8,317 bases of DNA from Actinomycetes bacterium. GTDB lineage: Bacteria > Actinomycetota > Acidimicrobiia > Acidimicrobiales > Acidimicrobiaceae. The stretch's first letter is position 1; every line of letters starts with the position of its first letter. The position numbers were made by a program, and so were the translations under genes. This document shows, in pieces, positions 1-6,204 of the stretch. The notes under the pieces were generated by a model that was not told the origin of the DNA, made no database searches, and worked only from the letters and a program-made list of their open reading frames with translations. Location of the stretch: contig JAKBGL010000047.1 in the NCBI GenBank assembly GCA_021833085.1, positions 1-8,317 of the forward strand. The letters are read 5' to 3'.

Positions 1-84
1 AGCGGGCGACTCGGTGGGATTCCCCGGATTCTATTGGGAGACGCTTTGGCAAATCCCTGTCTCACCGAAGAAAGTGAGGGGTGA
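1..84 (+). CDS. C-terminal end of an AAA ATPase, RloA-like (partial)
   Basis: The frame starting at base 1 is open from the window edge to TGA at 82-84 and encodes 27 residues beginning SGRLGGIPRI. Many AAA_15/AAA_21-type ATPases encoded directly upstream of RloB end in a tail of the form 'GR-aromatic-GA(I/V)P', which this resembles. Only 12 bases separate its stop from the rloB start, the spacing expected for a co-transcribed pair. A second frame (from base 2 to TGA 86-88) is also open over this short stretch, so the choice rests on the tail motif and the neighbour. No ATPase motifs can be seen because the rest lies outside the window. Confidence 0.4.
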   Translation, partial: SGRLGGIPRILLGDALANPCLTEESEG

Positions 85-96
85 CTGATACCACCA

Positions 97-684
97 ATGA
101 GACGCAAGTTCCAAAGACCCCAAGGCGAGCGTCGATACCGTAAGCTGTTCGTCATCGCAGTGGAAGGTGTAAAGACCGAGCCGCAGTATTTCGCCATCTT
201 CAACGACCAACAATCAGTGATACAGGTGAAGTGCCTCAAAGGCAACCTCAAAAGCTCTCCACCGCAAGTACTGAAGCGGATGGAGGATCATCTTCGGCGG
301 GAAAGGCTGAGAATCTCCGACGAAGCCTGGCTCGTGGTAGACAAGGATCAGTGGACCGACAAACAGTTGGCCCGGCTTCATGACTGGGCTCAGGCATCCG
401 ACAACTACGGATTAGCCCTCAGCAACCCCAAGTTTGAATACTGGTTGCTGCTCCATTTCGAAGACGGGGACGACATCGCGTCGTCACAGGATTGCAACGA
501 CCGCCTCAAGCGATACCTTCGGGGTTACGACAAAGGGATCAACGCACGTAAGATCAAACCCGACCAAATCAAACAAGCCATCCGACGCGCCAGGCTTCGC
601 GACGATCCTCCCTGCGCCGACTGGCCACGCTCCCTTGGCAGCACCACGGTTTACAAGCTGATCGAAAACATTCTCGACCTCTGA
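97..684 (+). CDS. rloB: RloB-family protein (putative Toprim-like effector of an RloA/RloB defence pair)
   Basis: A complete 195-residue protein, close to the usual RloB length of about 200. The N-terminus is basic and leads into a strand with the signature VEGVKTEPQYF (residues 22-32, E23). A hydrophobic strand ends in D82-x-D84 (VVDKD). Residues 109-121 carry the family block SNPKFEYWLLLHF, and the C-terminus has STTVYKLIENIL (182-193). The spaced Glu and DxD resemble the metal-binding layout of Toprim nucleases such as OLD and the AriB effector of PARIS; that likeness is from family knowledge and the activity is inferred. RloA/RloB genes were first named in Campylobacter restriction-modification loci, where the partner is an ATPase, matching the upstream fragment. 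A GAGGGG stretch (76-81) lies 15 bases before the ATG, longer than ideal, so translational coupling is likely. Family assignment is confident; the cellular target is unknown. Confidence 0.85.
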   Translation: MRRKFQRPQGERRYRKLFVIAVEGVKTEPQYFAIFNDQQSVIQVKCLKGNLKSSPPQVLKRMEDHLRRERLRISDEAWLVVDKDQWTDKQLARLHDWAQASDNYGLALSNPKFEYWLLLHFEDGDDIASSQDCNDRLKRYLRGYDKGINARKIKPDQIKQAIRRARLRDDPPCADWPRSLGSTTVYKLIENILDL

Positions 685-1070
685 ACCCCAATCAGATCGC
701 TCCCCAAAGATACAGGACGCTCAGAGGCATCCTTTTTGTGGTGAGGCGATGAACAACGTAGTCCATTGCGGCGCTCAACGCTCCGAAAGAATGAACAATC
801 GATCTGGCGGTATCAGCGATTCCGTGTCTTTGAACAAAATAGCGCTAAAGTTCGCATCTCTACAGGTCAATCTGAGTTTGGTCCACTAAGCCTGATTGGA
901 TGGTCAAAGCTTCAAAAGCCACTGCAAGAGATACTTTTGGCGTAGCTACCCAATGTCATTCAAATCGGTACATGGCAATCGACTTGTGCTAACTTAAGCT
1001 CCATGAGTGACCGAGAGTGGCACGTAAAATCCAGTTCCATTGCCACAGTGTTTCGACTCCGGGTTACGAC
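685..1070. other. 386-base stretch without a confident gene
   Basis: No convincing gene, tRNA or terminator is visible. On the minus strand, 692-844 is open for 50 codons before TGA at 692-694, reading RYFVQRHGIADTARSIVHSF at its start and ending in LSVLYLWGAI. It looks protein-like but has no start codon with a ribosome binding site, and continues upstream in the same frame only through several stops. A plus-strand ATG at 747 gives an unconvincing 46-codon alternative. A 6-base inverted repeat (GTGGCA at 1017-1022 with TGCCAC at 1041-1046, 18-base loop) is probably chance. Confidence 0.5.
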
Positions 1071-1568
1071 CTAAGGGCACTTATTAAAAATTCTACCAAG
1101 AGGGACATACGGATCTATGTCCTCGCATCCCCACCAAACTCCATTTCCAAAAGCTCTTCCGATTTCAAGGTGTTTGGGAGGGATAGACACCGACTTGGAT
1201 GGCCCGTACACGTCGTAACAGCGTACATGCGTATCCACGTCGCAAGCCAATTCAAAGTCGATCATCAGAGGGTATAGTTCTTCGTCCAAGACCAGATTAC
1301 AGTCGTGAAGATCTCGATGACAGATACCGTGCTCGTGAAGCGTACGTATAATACTCACCACTTTTGGGTACATTAAATCAATATCCATAGCGGTAGCTTC
1401 CCGCCACCAGTCACTGAATGGGCCGCACAATTTTGACTTCATGCCAGCGTCGGAAAGTTCAAAAATTTCTGGCACTATACCGATAGCGGCAAGTTTGGGT
1501 AGATATTTGTGTGCTTGATTTCGATCGTTTTCATCACGAAATCGTCTAAAATGATAAGAACTAGACAT
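1071..1568 (-). CDS. Small protein-kinase-fold protein lacking a standard N-lobe
   Basis: A 165-residue protein with clear protein-kinase C-lobe motifs. The catalytic loop is CHRDLHDCN (residues 83-91: H84, R85, D86, N91), and DFE at 104-106 takes the place of DFG. After it come YDVYGPSKS (118-125) and GVWWGCEDI (143-151), a tail of the type found in small bacterial and phage kinase-like proteins. The N-terminal part (residues 1-36) matches only the alphaC-helix/beta4 region (GIVPEIFEL). There is no glycine-rich loop and no evident ATP-anchoring VAIK lysine, and the minus frame is closed by TAA at 1593-1595, so no hidden N-lobe lies in frame upstream. An AGGG lies 9 bases before the ATG. It may be a compact kinase using an atypical lysine, a pseudokinase, or a truncated remnant; substrate unknown. 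It stands alone, with non-coding or decayed DNA on both sides. Confidence 0.6.
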   Translation of the reverse strand: MSSSYHFRRFRDENDRNQAHKYLPKLAAIGIVPEIFELSDAGMKSKLCGPFSDWWREATAMDIDLMYPKVVSIIRTLHEHGICHRDLHDCNLVLDEELYPLMIDFELACDVDTHVRCYDVYGPSKSVSIPPKHLEIGRAFGNGVWWGCEDIDPYVPLGRIFNKCP

Positions 1569-1838
1569 TCCTCTATTCCCTATTTCGATACGTTACTTTG
1601 CCAACTAATTAATGGTTCTACAGTCTGCACAGTTACCGCTCCGTGGTCGTCAAGGCTACTTTTCCTGGGCACCGGGAGCTAGAGGTTCTTTAGATGAGCA
1701 GAGCCTCCATAATCGTTAAAGCCAACTAGTCGTCAGATTATAGCCGATGTGGCAAAAAGTCAGCAAAGACAGCGTATGGCACCAAATTAAGCAGTACCGT
1801 AAGCAACTTTGGTTGTTATCTTCGTGGATAGTAACGGA
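1569..1838. other. Intergenic region, nothing recognised
   Basis: This 270-base stretch lies upstream of the kinase-like gene. It has stops in all frames on both strands. I found no hairpin followed by a T run and no clear promoter pair, although a promoter for the minus-strand kinase gene would be expected near 1580-1640, where the sequence is AT-rich. Confidence 0.4.
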
Positions 1839-2198
1839 TCATCCCACAAAGAGTTCACAGTGATCTATTCGCAAAAGTCGACCTTCACCTGAGTATATTG
1901 GGCTGCCTTCGACACCAACGATGCGCCCCACGTAACGCTGAAGATCTTGCCAGCCCCCAGAGGTGAGACGACAGACGACAGTTGCTCTGTCGTCGCAGCG
2001 CTCAACCACTGCGACAGACACGGGCTTTGAGGGCTGCCTAATCACACTGATTAAACGAGCTTTAAACCGCATCGCCACATCATCATAACCACCTGACACC
2101 GGCTCCATCACACAACCTCGCATCCAATTAACACCACTATGAGTAGTCACAATACTATAATCGCCACTTGGAGCACTATTGTTACTTGTGAATTGCAA
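1839..2198 (-). CDS. Unrecognised small protein with an OB-like C-terminal half
   Basis: A 119-codon frame from a TTG at 2198 to TGA at 1839-1841. I do not recognise a family. The C-terminal half alternates strands and a helix: RLISVIRQ, then VAVVERC and ATVVCRL, a short helix around WQDLQRYV, then GRIVGVEG and RLLRIDHCELF. The 'YVGR.V.VEG ... LRIDHCEL' pattern recalls OB-fold or related small beta-barrels; this is a resemblance only. The TTG has no Shine-Dalgarno sequence, and the Ser/Gly-rich first 40 residues look less like protein, so translation may begin at an internal ATG (for example the one before RFKARL), giving about 77 residues. It may be a remnant. It lies 80 bases downstream of the CBS gene on the same strand, so it could be transcribed with it. 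Confidence 0.35.
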   Translation of the reverse strand: MQFTSNNSAPSGDYSIVTTHSGVNWMRGCVMEPVSGGYDDVAMRFKARLISVIRQPSKPVSVAVVERCDDRATVVCRLTSGGWQDLQRYVGRIVGVEGSPIYSGEGRLLRIDHCELFVG

Positions 2199-2278
2199 GT
2201 AATCTAATAATTAGGGGGAAGTACTTAAAGCGCGCGAAGGAAACTATGACTTTGCAGTTGAGGCTTGTATAGCTTACG

Positions 2279-2770
2279 TTAAGATCTCCTCACAAGTGCT
2301 CGAAGTAGATCTCTACGACCGAGCATGCCAACGACCTTCCCGCCGTCGACTACAGGCAACGTTCTCAGATGATGCTCATGCATCAACGTAGCAGCCTCCT
2401 CTATGGTGTCAGAAGGATGAGTAGTTATAACCTTCGTCGTCATCGCTTCACCTACCGTGGAAGCCAAGTATCTCTTCAACTCCCGCTCAAATCTCCTTAC
2501 AGCGGGTGGCCACGCAGCAACTTCACCTAGAGCCGTAAAGATCGTCGGTATGTGTAGTTGAGTCTCCTCTACCATGAGATCGTCGTCGGCTAACACTCCA
2601 AGTAGCTTTCCACCCTTGTCTACCACAGGAGCAACGGAGATGGAGTACCTTAAGAAAAACTTCGCGGCTTCTTCAACCGTCCCCGATGGATCCAACGTAT
2701 GCAGCGAAGTAGACATGTACTCACTAACTAGCATCTCATTTGAACCGTCGCCACTATCTCTCGTTCCCAT
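2279..2770 (-). CDS. Two-CBS-domain protein
   Basis: A 163-residue soluble protein made of a CBS-domain pair (Bateman module). CBS1 covers about residues 14-68 (VSEYMSTSLHTLDPSGTVEE, then APVVDKGGKLLGVLADDDLM). A linker runs from about 69 to 105, and CBS2 covers about 106-161 (VGEAMTTKVITTHPSDTIEE, then LPVVDGGKVVGMLGRRDLL). Such modules usually bind adenine nucleotides and act as sensors; the ligand here is not evident. The frame also has a TTG at 2782, but the GAGGAG at 2783-2788 abuts it and cannot serve it. The ATG at 2770, 12 bases from that GAGGAG, is preferred. The gene follows the phosphatase gene after 27 bases on the same strand, so the two are probably one operon and the CBS protein may sense energy state for the phosphatase or its pathway (inference). 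Confidence 0.87.
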   Translation of the reverse strand: MGTRDSGDGSNEMLVSEYMSTSLHTLDPSGTVEEAAKFFLRYSISVAPVVDKGGKLLGVLADDDLMVEETQLHIPTIFTALGEVAAWPPAVRRFERELKRYLASTVGEAMTTKVITTHPSDTIEEAATLMHEHHLRTLPVVDGGKVVGMLGRRDLLRALVRRS

Positions 2771-2797
2771 GACCTTACCCAACTCCTCTTGTTTGAA

Positions 2798-3592
2798 CTA
2801 CATTCCCTTTACTCTCGACACAATAGTGTCGTAGACAACCTGATCTTTAGCCACAACTACATGCCTACGTTCCGTATGGCCAATACCGTAAAGATCACGT
2901 CCGAGCCAATCCCCAACGACAAATCCCAACTCGTCAAGTAGAACAAGTGCACCCAGGTAGTCCCAAAGCGCAAGTCCTCTCGGTGAAACGTCTATAAATG
3001 CATCCCCGCTACCCGATGCAACCAAACACAGCTCAAGCGCCGCTGAACCAAGAGCACGGTACTGCATCCAACCTAAGTGTCTAGATGGGAAACCGTTTAA
3101 AAACACTACCGACTCTGAAAGAGGTTTTGCCAACTTTGGAGGCAGTTTTTCTTCGTTACGATATGCTCCACCACCTCTTACCGCCCAGTAGGTAGTCGCA
3201 TCCGGAGCACCAATCAAACAAGAGAGCAGTGGTCCTTTGTTATCTACCACAGCAACGGAAGAGCACCAAAACGGAATACCTCTAGCTACATTAGCTGATC
3301 CATCGACCGGATCTACTACAGCAACAAAGTCCGCATCTGACCTAGTCACCCCAGACTCTTCTGAGTACACACCGAAACCATGGTCGTTTAGAATTTTCAA
3401 AGCGGCCTCATCAGCAACTATGTCACCTTGATGCTGACCACTGTGTCCTGAAGTACTTGACCAGTCCCTACAACACGCTGCGGCTTGATAGGCAGAACTA
3501 GCAGCTAAATATACTGCCTCCATAACCTCAACCTCCAGCTGAAAGTCGGTAGATAGCAGTGCTTTGAAGTCGGGTATAGACGGCGCTTTCAA
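2798..3592 (-). CDS. Inositol monophosphatase-family phosphatase
   Basis: A 264-residue cytoplasmic enzyme of the Mg-dependent, Li-sensitive phosphatase superfamily (IMPase/FBPase/histidinol-phosphatase/PAP-phosphatase). The family motifs are present in order: GDIVADEAAL (56-65), SEESG (77-81, metal ligand E78 or E79), DPVDGSAN (94-101, with D94, D97 and the Gly-Ser that activates water), and WDYLGALVLLDELG (210-223, D211). These are the expected metal-binding residues, so it should be catalytically active. The substrate cannot be fixed: inositol-1-phosphate, fructose-1,6-bisphosphate, NADP or histidinol phosphate are all possible. Length is typical. It starts at TTG, supported by a GAGAGGA 6 bases upstream. 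It is the first gene of a two-gene operon with the CBS protein, and its promoter must lie in the 282-base divergent region to its right. Confidence 0.92.
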   Translation of the reverse strand: MKAPSIPDFKALLSTDFQLEVEVMEAVYLAASSAYQAAACCRDWSSTSGHSGQHQGDIVADEAALKILNDHGFGVYSEESGVTRSDADFVAVVDPVDGSANVARGIPFWCSSVAVVDNKGPLLSCLIGAPDATTYWAVRGGGAYRNEEKLPPKLAKPLSESVVFLNGFPSRHLGWMQYRALGSAALELCLVASGSGDAFIDVSPRGLALWDYLGALVLLDELGFVVGDWLGRDLYGIGHTERRHVVVAKDQVVYDTIVSRVKGM

Positions 3593-3874
3593 GGTCGTTC
3601 CTCTCTATCTCTGTTCACAGCTTACTTCTTTCCACGCCGGCAGGGACGGTAGAGACCACAACCTAAGCCATAGCATTTGCGCTAAGCGTATCTTTAACTA
3701 TTTGCTATTCCTCCATGCCAGTGGCACCCAACAAAGTACCTGGTATCAATAGCTAACACTATGTTGTTCTAACTAAGGTTACATGAACAAACCCGAAGAA
3801 TTTTACCGAAATCTGACGATCAAATACAAAACTCTGCGTAAAGAGATCCGATGTCATTCTAGGCTTATAGACAT
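3593..3874. promoter_or_regulatory. Divergent intergenic region between two operons
   Basis: This 282-base region must hold the promoters of the minus phosphatase-CBS operon and of the plus operon starting at 3875. For the plus operon, TAGGCT at 3860-3865 fits an actinobacterial -10 element (TAnnnT) and ends 9 bases before the ATG. As no Shine-Dalgarno sequence precedes that ATG, leaderless transcription is possible; no matching -35 hexamer is seen. For the minus operon, TAGGTT at 3665-3660 is a weak -10 candidate. A small palindrome TGCCA-G-TGGCA at 3716-3726 and CGCT-A-AGCG at 3680-3688 could be operator half-sites, but both are short. Confidence 0.4.
3599..3605 (-). promoter_or_regulatory. 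Ribosome binding site of the phosphatase gene (supports TTG start)
   Basis: On the minus strand GAGAGGA lies 6 bases before the TTG at 3592-3590. No ATG or GTG is better placed, so this site decides in favour of the rare start codon. Confidence 0.7.
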
Positions 3875-4432
3875 ATGGCAGTTATAGATCTCTCTGGGTT
3901 TGTAAGCCAACTAAAAGACCACCTAGTAGAGCACGACTTTCACATTCACGAAGAGAAACACTTCGTCGAGTCCTACTCCCTCATGCAAAGTTGGAGTATC
4001 TACCTGCACCCAGAAGACGCCTGCAACGGCCCCATGGATCTCAAGGTATCGTTGTCTGTTGGCGCTAGAGAACTTCTATCTTTTGAAGACAAAGTGTCAA
4101 CCGAAGACGAGGCTGAGTTAAGGTCGTTTCCTCTTGAGGTAGACTTTGAGTGGGATCTCCCACCCATCAAAGAAGGTCTAGATACCTTAGTTTTAGCACT
4201 TGATCTCACTCGATTTGGAGATCTGGACTTTCCAATAACAGTGGGTATCAGACACGAGTATAAGACGGTAACAGATCAGCCACTTCGACACCTAATAGTT
4301 AAAGCTACTCACAACTTCTCGCTCAATCAGATCTACCTAGGAGAGGAGTTCCCCTGTAAATGCATCATAAAGGCTATGGAGGTATCGCGGCACCTCCTCG
4401 AACAGTCCTCTCAATGGCTGACCTCACCTTAG
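3875..4432 (+). CDS. Orphan acidic soluble protein
   Basis: A 185-residue protein that I do not recognise. It has no signal peptide or membrane segment. It begins with an amphipathic helix (LSGFVSQLKDHLVEHDFHIH), and the middle is rich in beta strands and acidic residues (PLEVDFEWDLPP, then TLVLALDLTRFGDLDFPITV). It ends in a helix after a C-x-C (EFPCKCIIKAMEVSRHLLEQ). The only possible start in frame is ATG 3875, because TAG at 3860-3862 closes the frame above it. No Shine-Dalgarno sequence precedes it, so the mRNA may be leaderless. Uniform codon usage with the next two genes and the 4-base gap to the lipoprotein gene argue for a real gene heading a three-gene operon. Confidence 0.7.
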   Translation: MAVIDLSGFVSQLKDHLVEHDFHIHEEKHFVESYSLMQSWSIYLHPEDACNGPMDLKVSLSVGARELLSFEDKVSTEDEAELRSFPLEVDFEWDLPPIKEGLDTLVLALDLTRFGDLDFPITVGIRHEYKTVTDQPLRHLIVKATHNFSLNQIYLGEEFPCKCIIKAMEVSRHLLEQSSQWLTSP

Positions 4433-4436
4433 GAAA

Positions 4437-4838
4437 ATGGCTCCTAGAAGGCTCCGTCGCAGACCCTATAGCGCTATTTTCATCTCAATATGTGCACTAG
4501 CGCTGTCAGCGTGTGGGCGTTCCTCTGGACAGTACGCCTCACAGGCCTGCGGTCTGGTAAATAGATCCATCTCGATATACGATCAAGCTGCAAAGGACCC
4601 AGGGGGTAAAGGCTCCGCCGCCAAAGAAGACGAGGCACTAACTTTACTCAGAAAAGCCCTACCACTTGCAGCTCTAGCAGCAGGAACCAATGGAGTCTGG
4701 CAGGCTCTCCAAGCGACTCTCTCTGAGTCCAACAGGGTACCTGAGTCACGACTCATAGGTGCACTCTCTCAGCAGTGCGCTGCCAACAGCCAGTATGCAA
4801 ACATCGACATACCAGCCTCCACCGTCCCTTCGAGCTAG
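4437..4838 (+). CDS. Small lipoprotein of unknown function
   Basis: A 133-residue precursor with a textbook lipoprotein signal: an Arg-rich N-terminus (RRLRRRP), a hydrophobic stretch (AIFISICALAL), and the lipobox L-S-A-C with Cys26 as the lipidated residue. The mature part is about 107 residues, largely helical and alanine-rich. It contains a Cys pair (C38 and C114 by count) that could form a disulfide outside the membrane, and the tail is Ser/Pro-rich (PASTVPSS). No domain is recognised. The start lies 4 bases after the stop of the upstream gene; AGGA at 4431-4434 is too close to be an ideal ribosome binding site, so reinitiation is likely. It probably sits on the outer face of the cytoplasmic membrane. 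Confidence 0.8.
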   Translation: MAPRRLRRRPYSAIFISICALALSACGRSSGQYASQACGLVNRSISIYDQAAKDPGGKGSAAKEDEALTLLRKALPLAALAAGTNGVWQALQATLSESNRVPESRLIGALSQQCAANSQYANIDIPASTVPSS

Positions 4839-4892
4839 TGGCGAAACTCTAAACAGAGGTTTCATATTCGAGTCGACCACTATGCTCTACCT

Positions 4893-5705
4893 ATGGCCCC
4901 AAAGCAGTGTTCCCTGGAGATTACGGTGCTCGCATCAGATCTCGACGGTACCTTACTAGGCTCTGACGGACAGGTTCCAAGTAGAAACATCTCCGCAGTC
5001 TCTTTAGCTAAAGACCGAGGGCTCACCACGTTTGCTGCAACAGCCCGTTCTCCAAAAAGTACAACCAAGATCTCAAAGATCGCAGGTTTAGGTCCCTTAG
5101 CGGTGTGTGCTAATGGCGCGATCGGTTACCTGGTCGATGAGGCGGAGTACCTTTGGCATGAAACTCTAGAGGTAATCGCAACTACCTCAATTATCAAATC
5201 AGTCAAAGACACCTTCTCTGACGCATACTTTGCACTTGAGTTTGGAACAGAGTTCTACTACGAAGAGGGATTTTTCCCAGATAGAGCCTTTATCAACGAA
5301 GTCACTACGGTCAAAGACATACTAAAGATCGATCAAACGCGAGCCACAAAGCTCGTGTGCCGAGCCAGAGGTGTCACACAACACCACCTAAAAGAGGTCA
5401 TTTTAGACTCAACCGAGGAAGAGATCGCCATCAGCTTCGGCTCTGTAGATTGGGTGGAGATCCTGCCAAAAGGAGTTTCAAAGGGCTCTGGAGTACTAAG
5501 AGCCTGTGACTACCTAGGCGTTGAAGCGTCGAGGTTAGCTTGCGTTGGAGATCATCTAAATGACCTTCCTATGTTTGAGGTATCGGGCATCTCAGCAGCG
5601 GTAGCTAACGCACATCCCTCTACCTTACAAAAGGCCACTTGGACGGTTGCGTCAAACGACGACTGCGGAGTGGCCGAGGTTATATCTCGTCTCGTTGACA
5701 TTTAA
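4893..5705 (+). CDS. Cof-type HAD-IIB phosphatase
   Basis: A 270-residue HAD-superfamily hydrolase of the Cof subfamily, which has a C2 cap between motifs II and III and usually dephosphorylates sugar phosphates or similar small metabolites. Motif I is DLDGT (D16 nucleophile, D18 acid/base) and motif II is AATAR (T50). NGA (74-76) is typical of Cof proteins. Motif III lysine is in LPKGVSKGSG (K193/K197), and motif IV is GDHLNDLPMF (D220, N223, D224). All catalytic residues are present, and length is normal. The start is uncertain: no Shine-Dalgarno sequence precedes ATG 4893, the only nearby one (AGAGG at 4855-4859) is over 30 bases away, and a shorter form starting nearer the core at a GTG (4926) is possible. 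It is the last gene of the plus operon; its frame is the same as that of the lipoprotein gene. Confidence 0.92.
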   Translation: MAPKQCSLEITVLASDLDGTLLGSDGQVPSRNISAVSLAKDRGLTTFAATARSPKSTTKISKIAGLGPLAVCANGAIGYLVDEAEYLWHETLEVIATTSIIKSVKDTFSDAYFALEFGTEFYYEEGFFPDRAFINEVTTVKDILKIDQTRATKLVCRARGVTQHHLKEVILDSTEEEIAISFGSVDWVEILPKGVSKGSGVLRACDYLGVEASRLACVGDHLNDLPMFEVSGISAAVANAHPSTLQKATWTVASNDDCGVAEVISRLVDI

Positions 5706-5885
5706 AGGTCCAAAGACACACAACTCAAGGGCACGACGCTTATCCATCTGCAACAGCCATCTCACACCCGAAAGCGAGTAGCACCACTTGGGTGAACAAG
5801 TGCATCTCCTACGCATAGGTGTACTCTTACAGCCTCTCTGAAGCTCATACGGTTGACACAGTATGCACGTAAGTGTTGAAGGTCC
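5706..5885. other. Convergent intergenic region with two weak inverted repeats
   Basis: This stretch separates the convergent HAD and Thr-rich genes. CACTTG-GGTGAA-CAAGTG (5785-5802) can form a 6-base stem, and CATAC-10 bases-GTATG (5846-5865) a 5-base stem. Neither is followed by a T run on either strand, so they are not standard intrinsic terminators. TTGACA at 5853-5858 has no -10 box at the right distance. Confidence 0.35.
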
Positions 5886-6203
5886 CTAGGTAGTCGAGGT
5901 AGAAGACTTTGAAGTCGTGCTCGTCGTCGTGGTAGAAGAGGTTGATGTGGTCGTGCTTCCTCCTAGCGTCGTAGTTGTTGTGCTCGTCGTCGTGGTTGAC
6001 CGTGGGACCGTAGTAGATGTATGAACATGGGTCGTTGTGGTAGGTACAGTGGTCGTGGTTGTCGAAGGTGCTACCGCCGGTGCCGGACTAGATACGTAGA
6101 CTGCAACCTGCCTAGGACGTACAAACAGATACGCAATAAACAGCAGAATGAACGATAGAATCAGGTACCAGGTTGAGCGACGAACTCGCTTTATAGCTTT
6201 CAC
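5886..6203 (-). CDS. Membrane-anchored Thr/Ser-rich stalk protein
   Basis: A 105-residue protein. A basic N-terminus (KAIKRVRRS) precedes one membrane segment (about residues 11-28, WYLILSFILLFIAYLF). A short linker with Pro/Ala follows, and then from residue 47 to the end comes a low-complexity tail in which 34 of 59 residues are Thr and 13 are Ser, with a few Pro, Val and His. The expected topology is N-terminus inside with the tail outside, as a cell-wall-spanning stalk; such tails in actinobacteria are often O-mannosylated (inference). No enzymatic domain is present. The start is GTG at 6203, one base after the channel gene stop (TGA-G-GTG), which strongly implies translational coupling with the MscS gene; no good ribosome binding site of its own is seen. 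Confidence 0.75.
   Translation of the reverse strand: MKAIKRVRRSTWYLILSFILLFIAYLFVRPRQVAVYVSSPAPAVAPSTTTTTVPTTTTHVHTSTTVPRSTTTTSTTTTTLGGSTTTSTSSTTTTSTTSKSSTSTT
5889..6065. repeat. Low-complexity ACN/ACC-type trinucleotide tract
   Basis: The DNA coding the Thr/Ser tail is an imperfect trinucleotide array (GTCGTCGTGGTAG-like on the plus strand). The codons vary among ACA, ACC, ACG and ACT, so the tract is kept at the protein level and is not a pure microsatellite, but it may still change length by slippage. Confidence 0.6.
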
Positions 6204-6204
6204 C

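Noticed and set aside
434..661. Plus-strand ORF overlapping rloB
   Set aside because: Lies inside rloB in another frame; its Ser/Thr/Pro/Arg-rich product has no motif, so it is a shadow.
1044..1070. tRNA T-arm-like sequence (TTTCGACTCCGGG)
   Set aside because: No acceptor, D-arm or anticodon stem could be built around it on either strand.
1017..1277. Plus-strand ORF opposite the kinase-like gene
   Set aside because: Antisense to the kinase catalytic motifs and without a ribosome binding site.
5853..5881. TTGACA as a plus-strand promoter
   Set aside because: No TAnnnT-type -10 at 16-18 bases, and no plus-strand gene follows.
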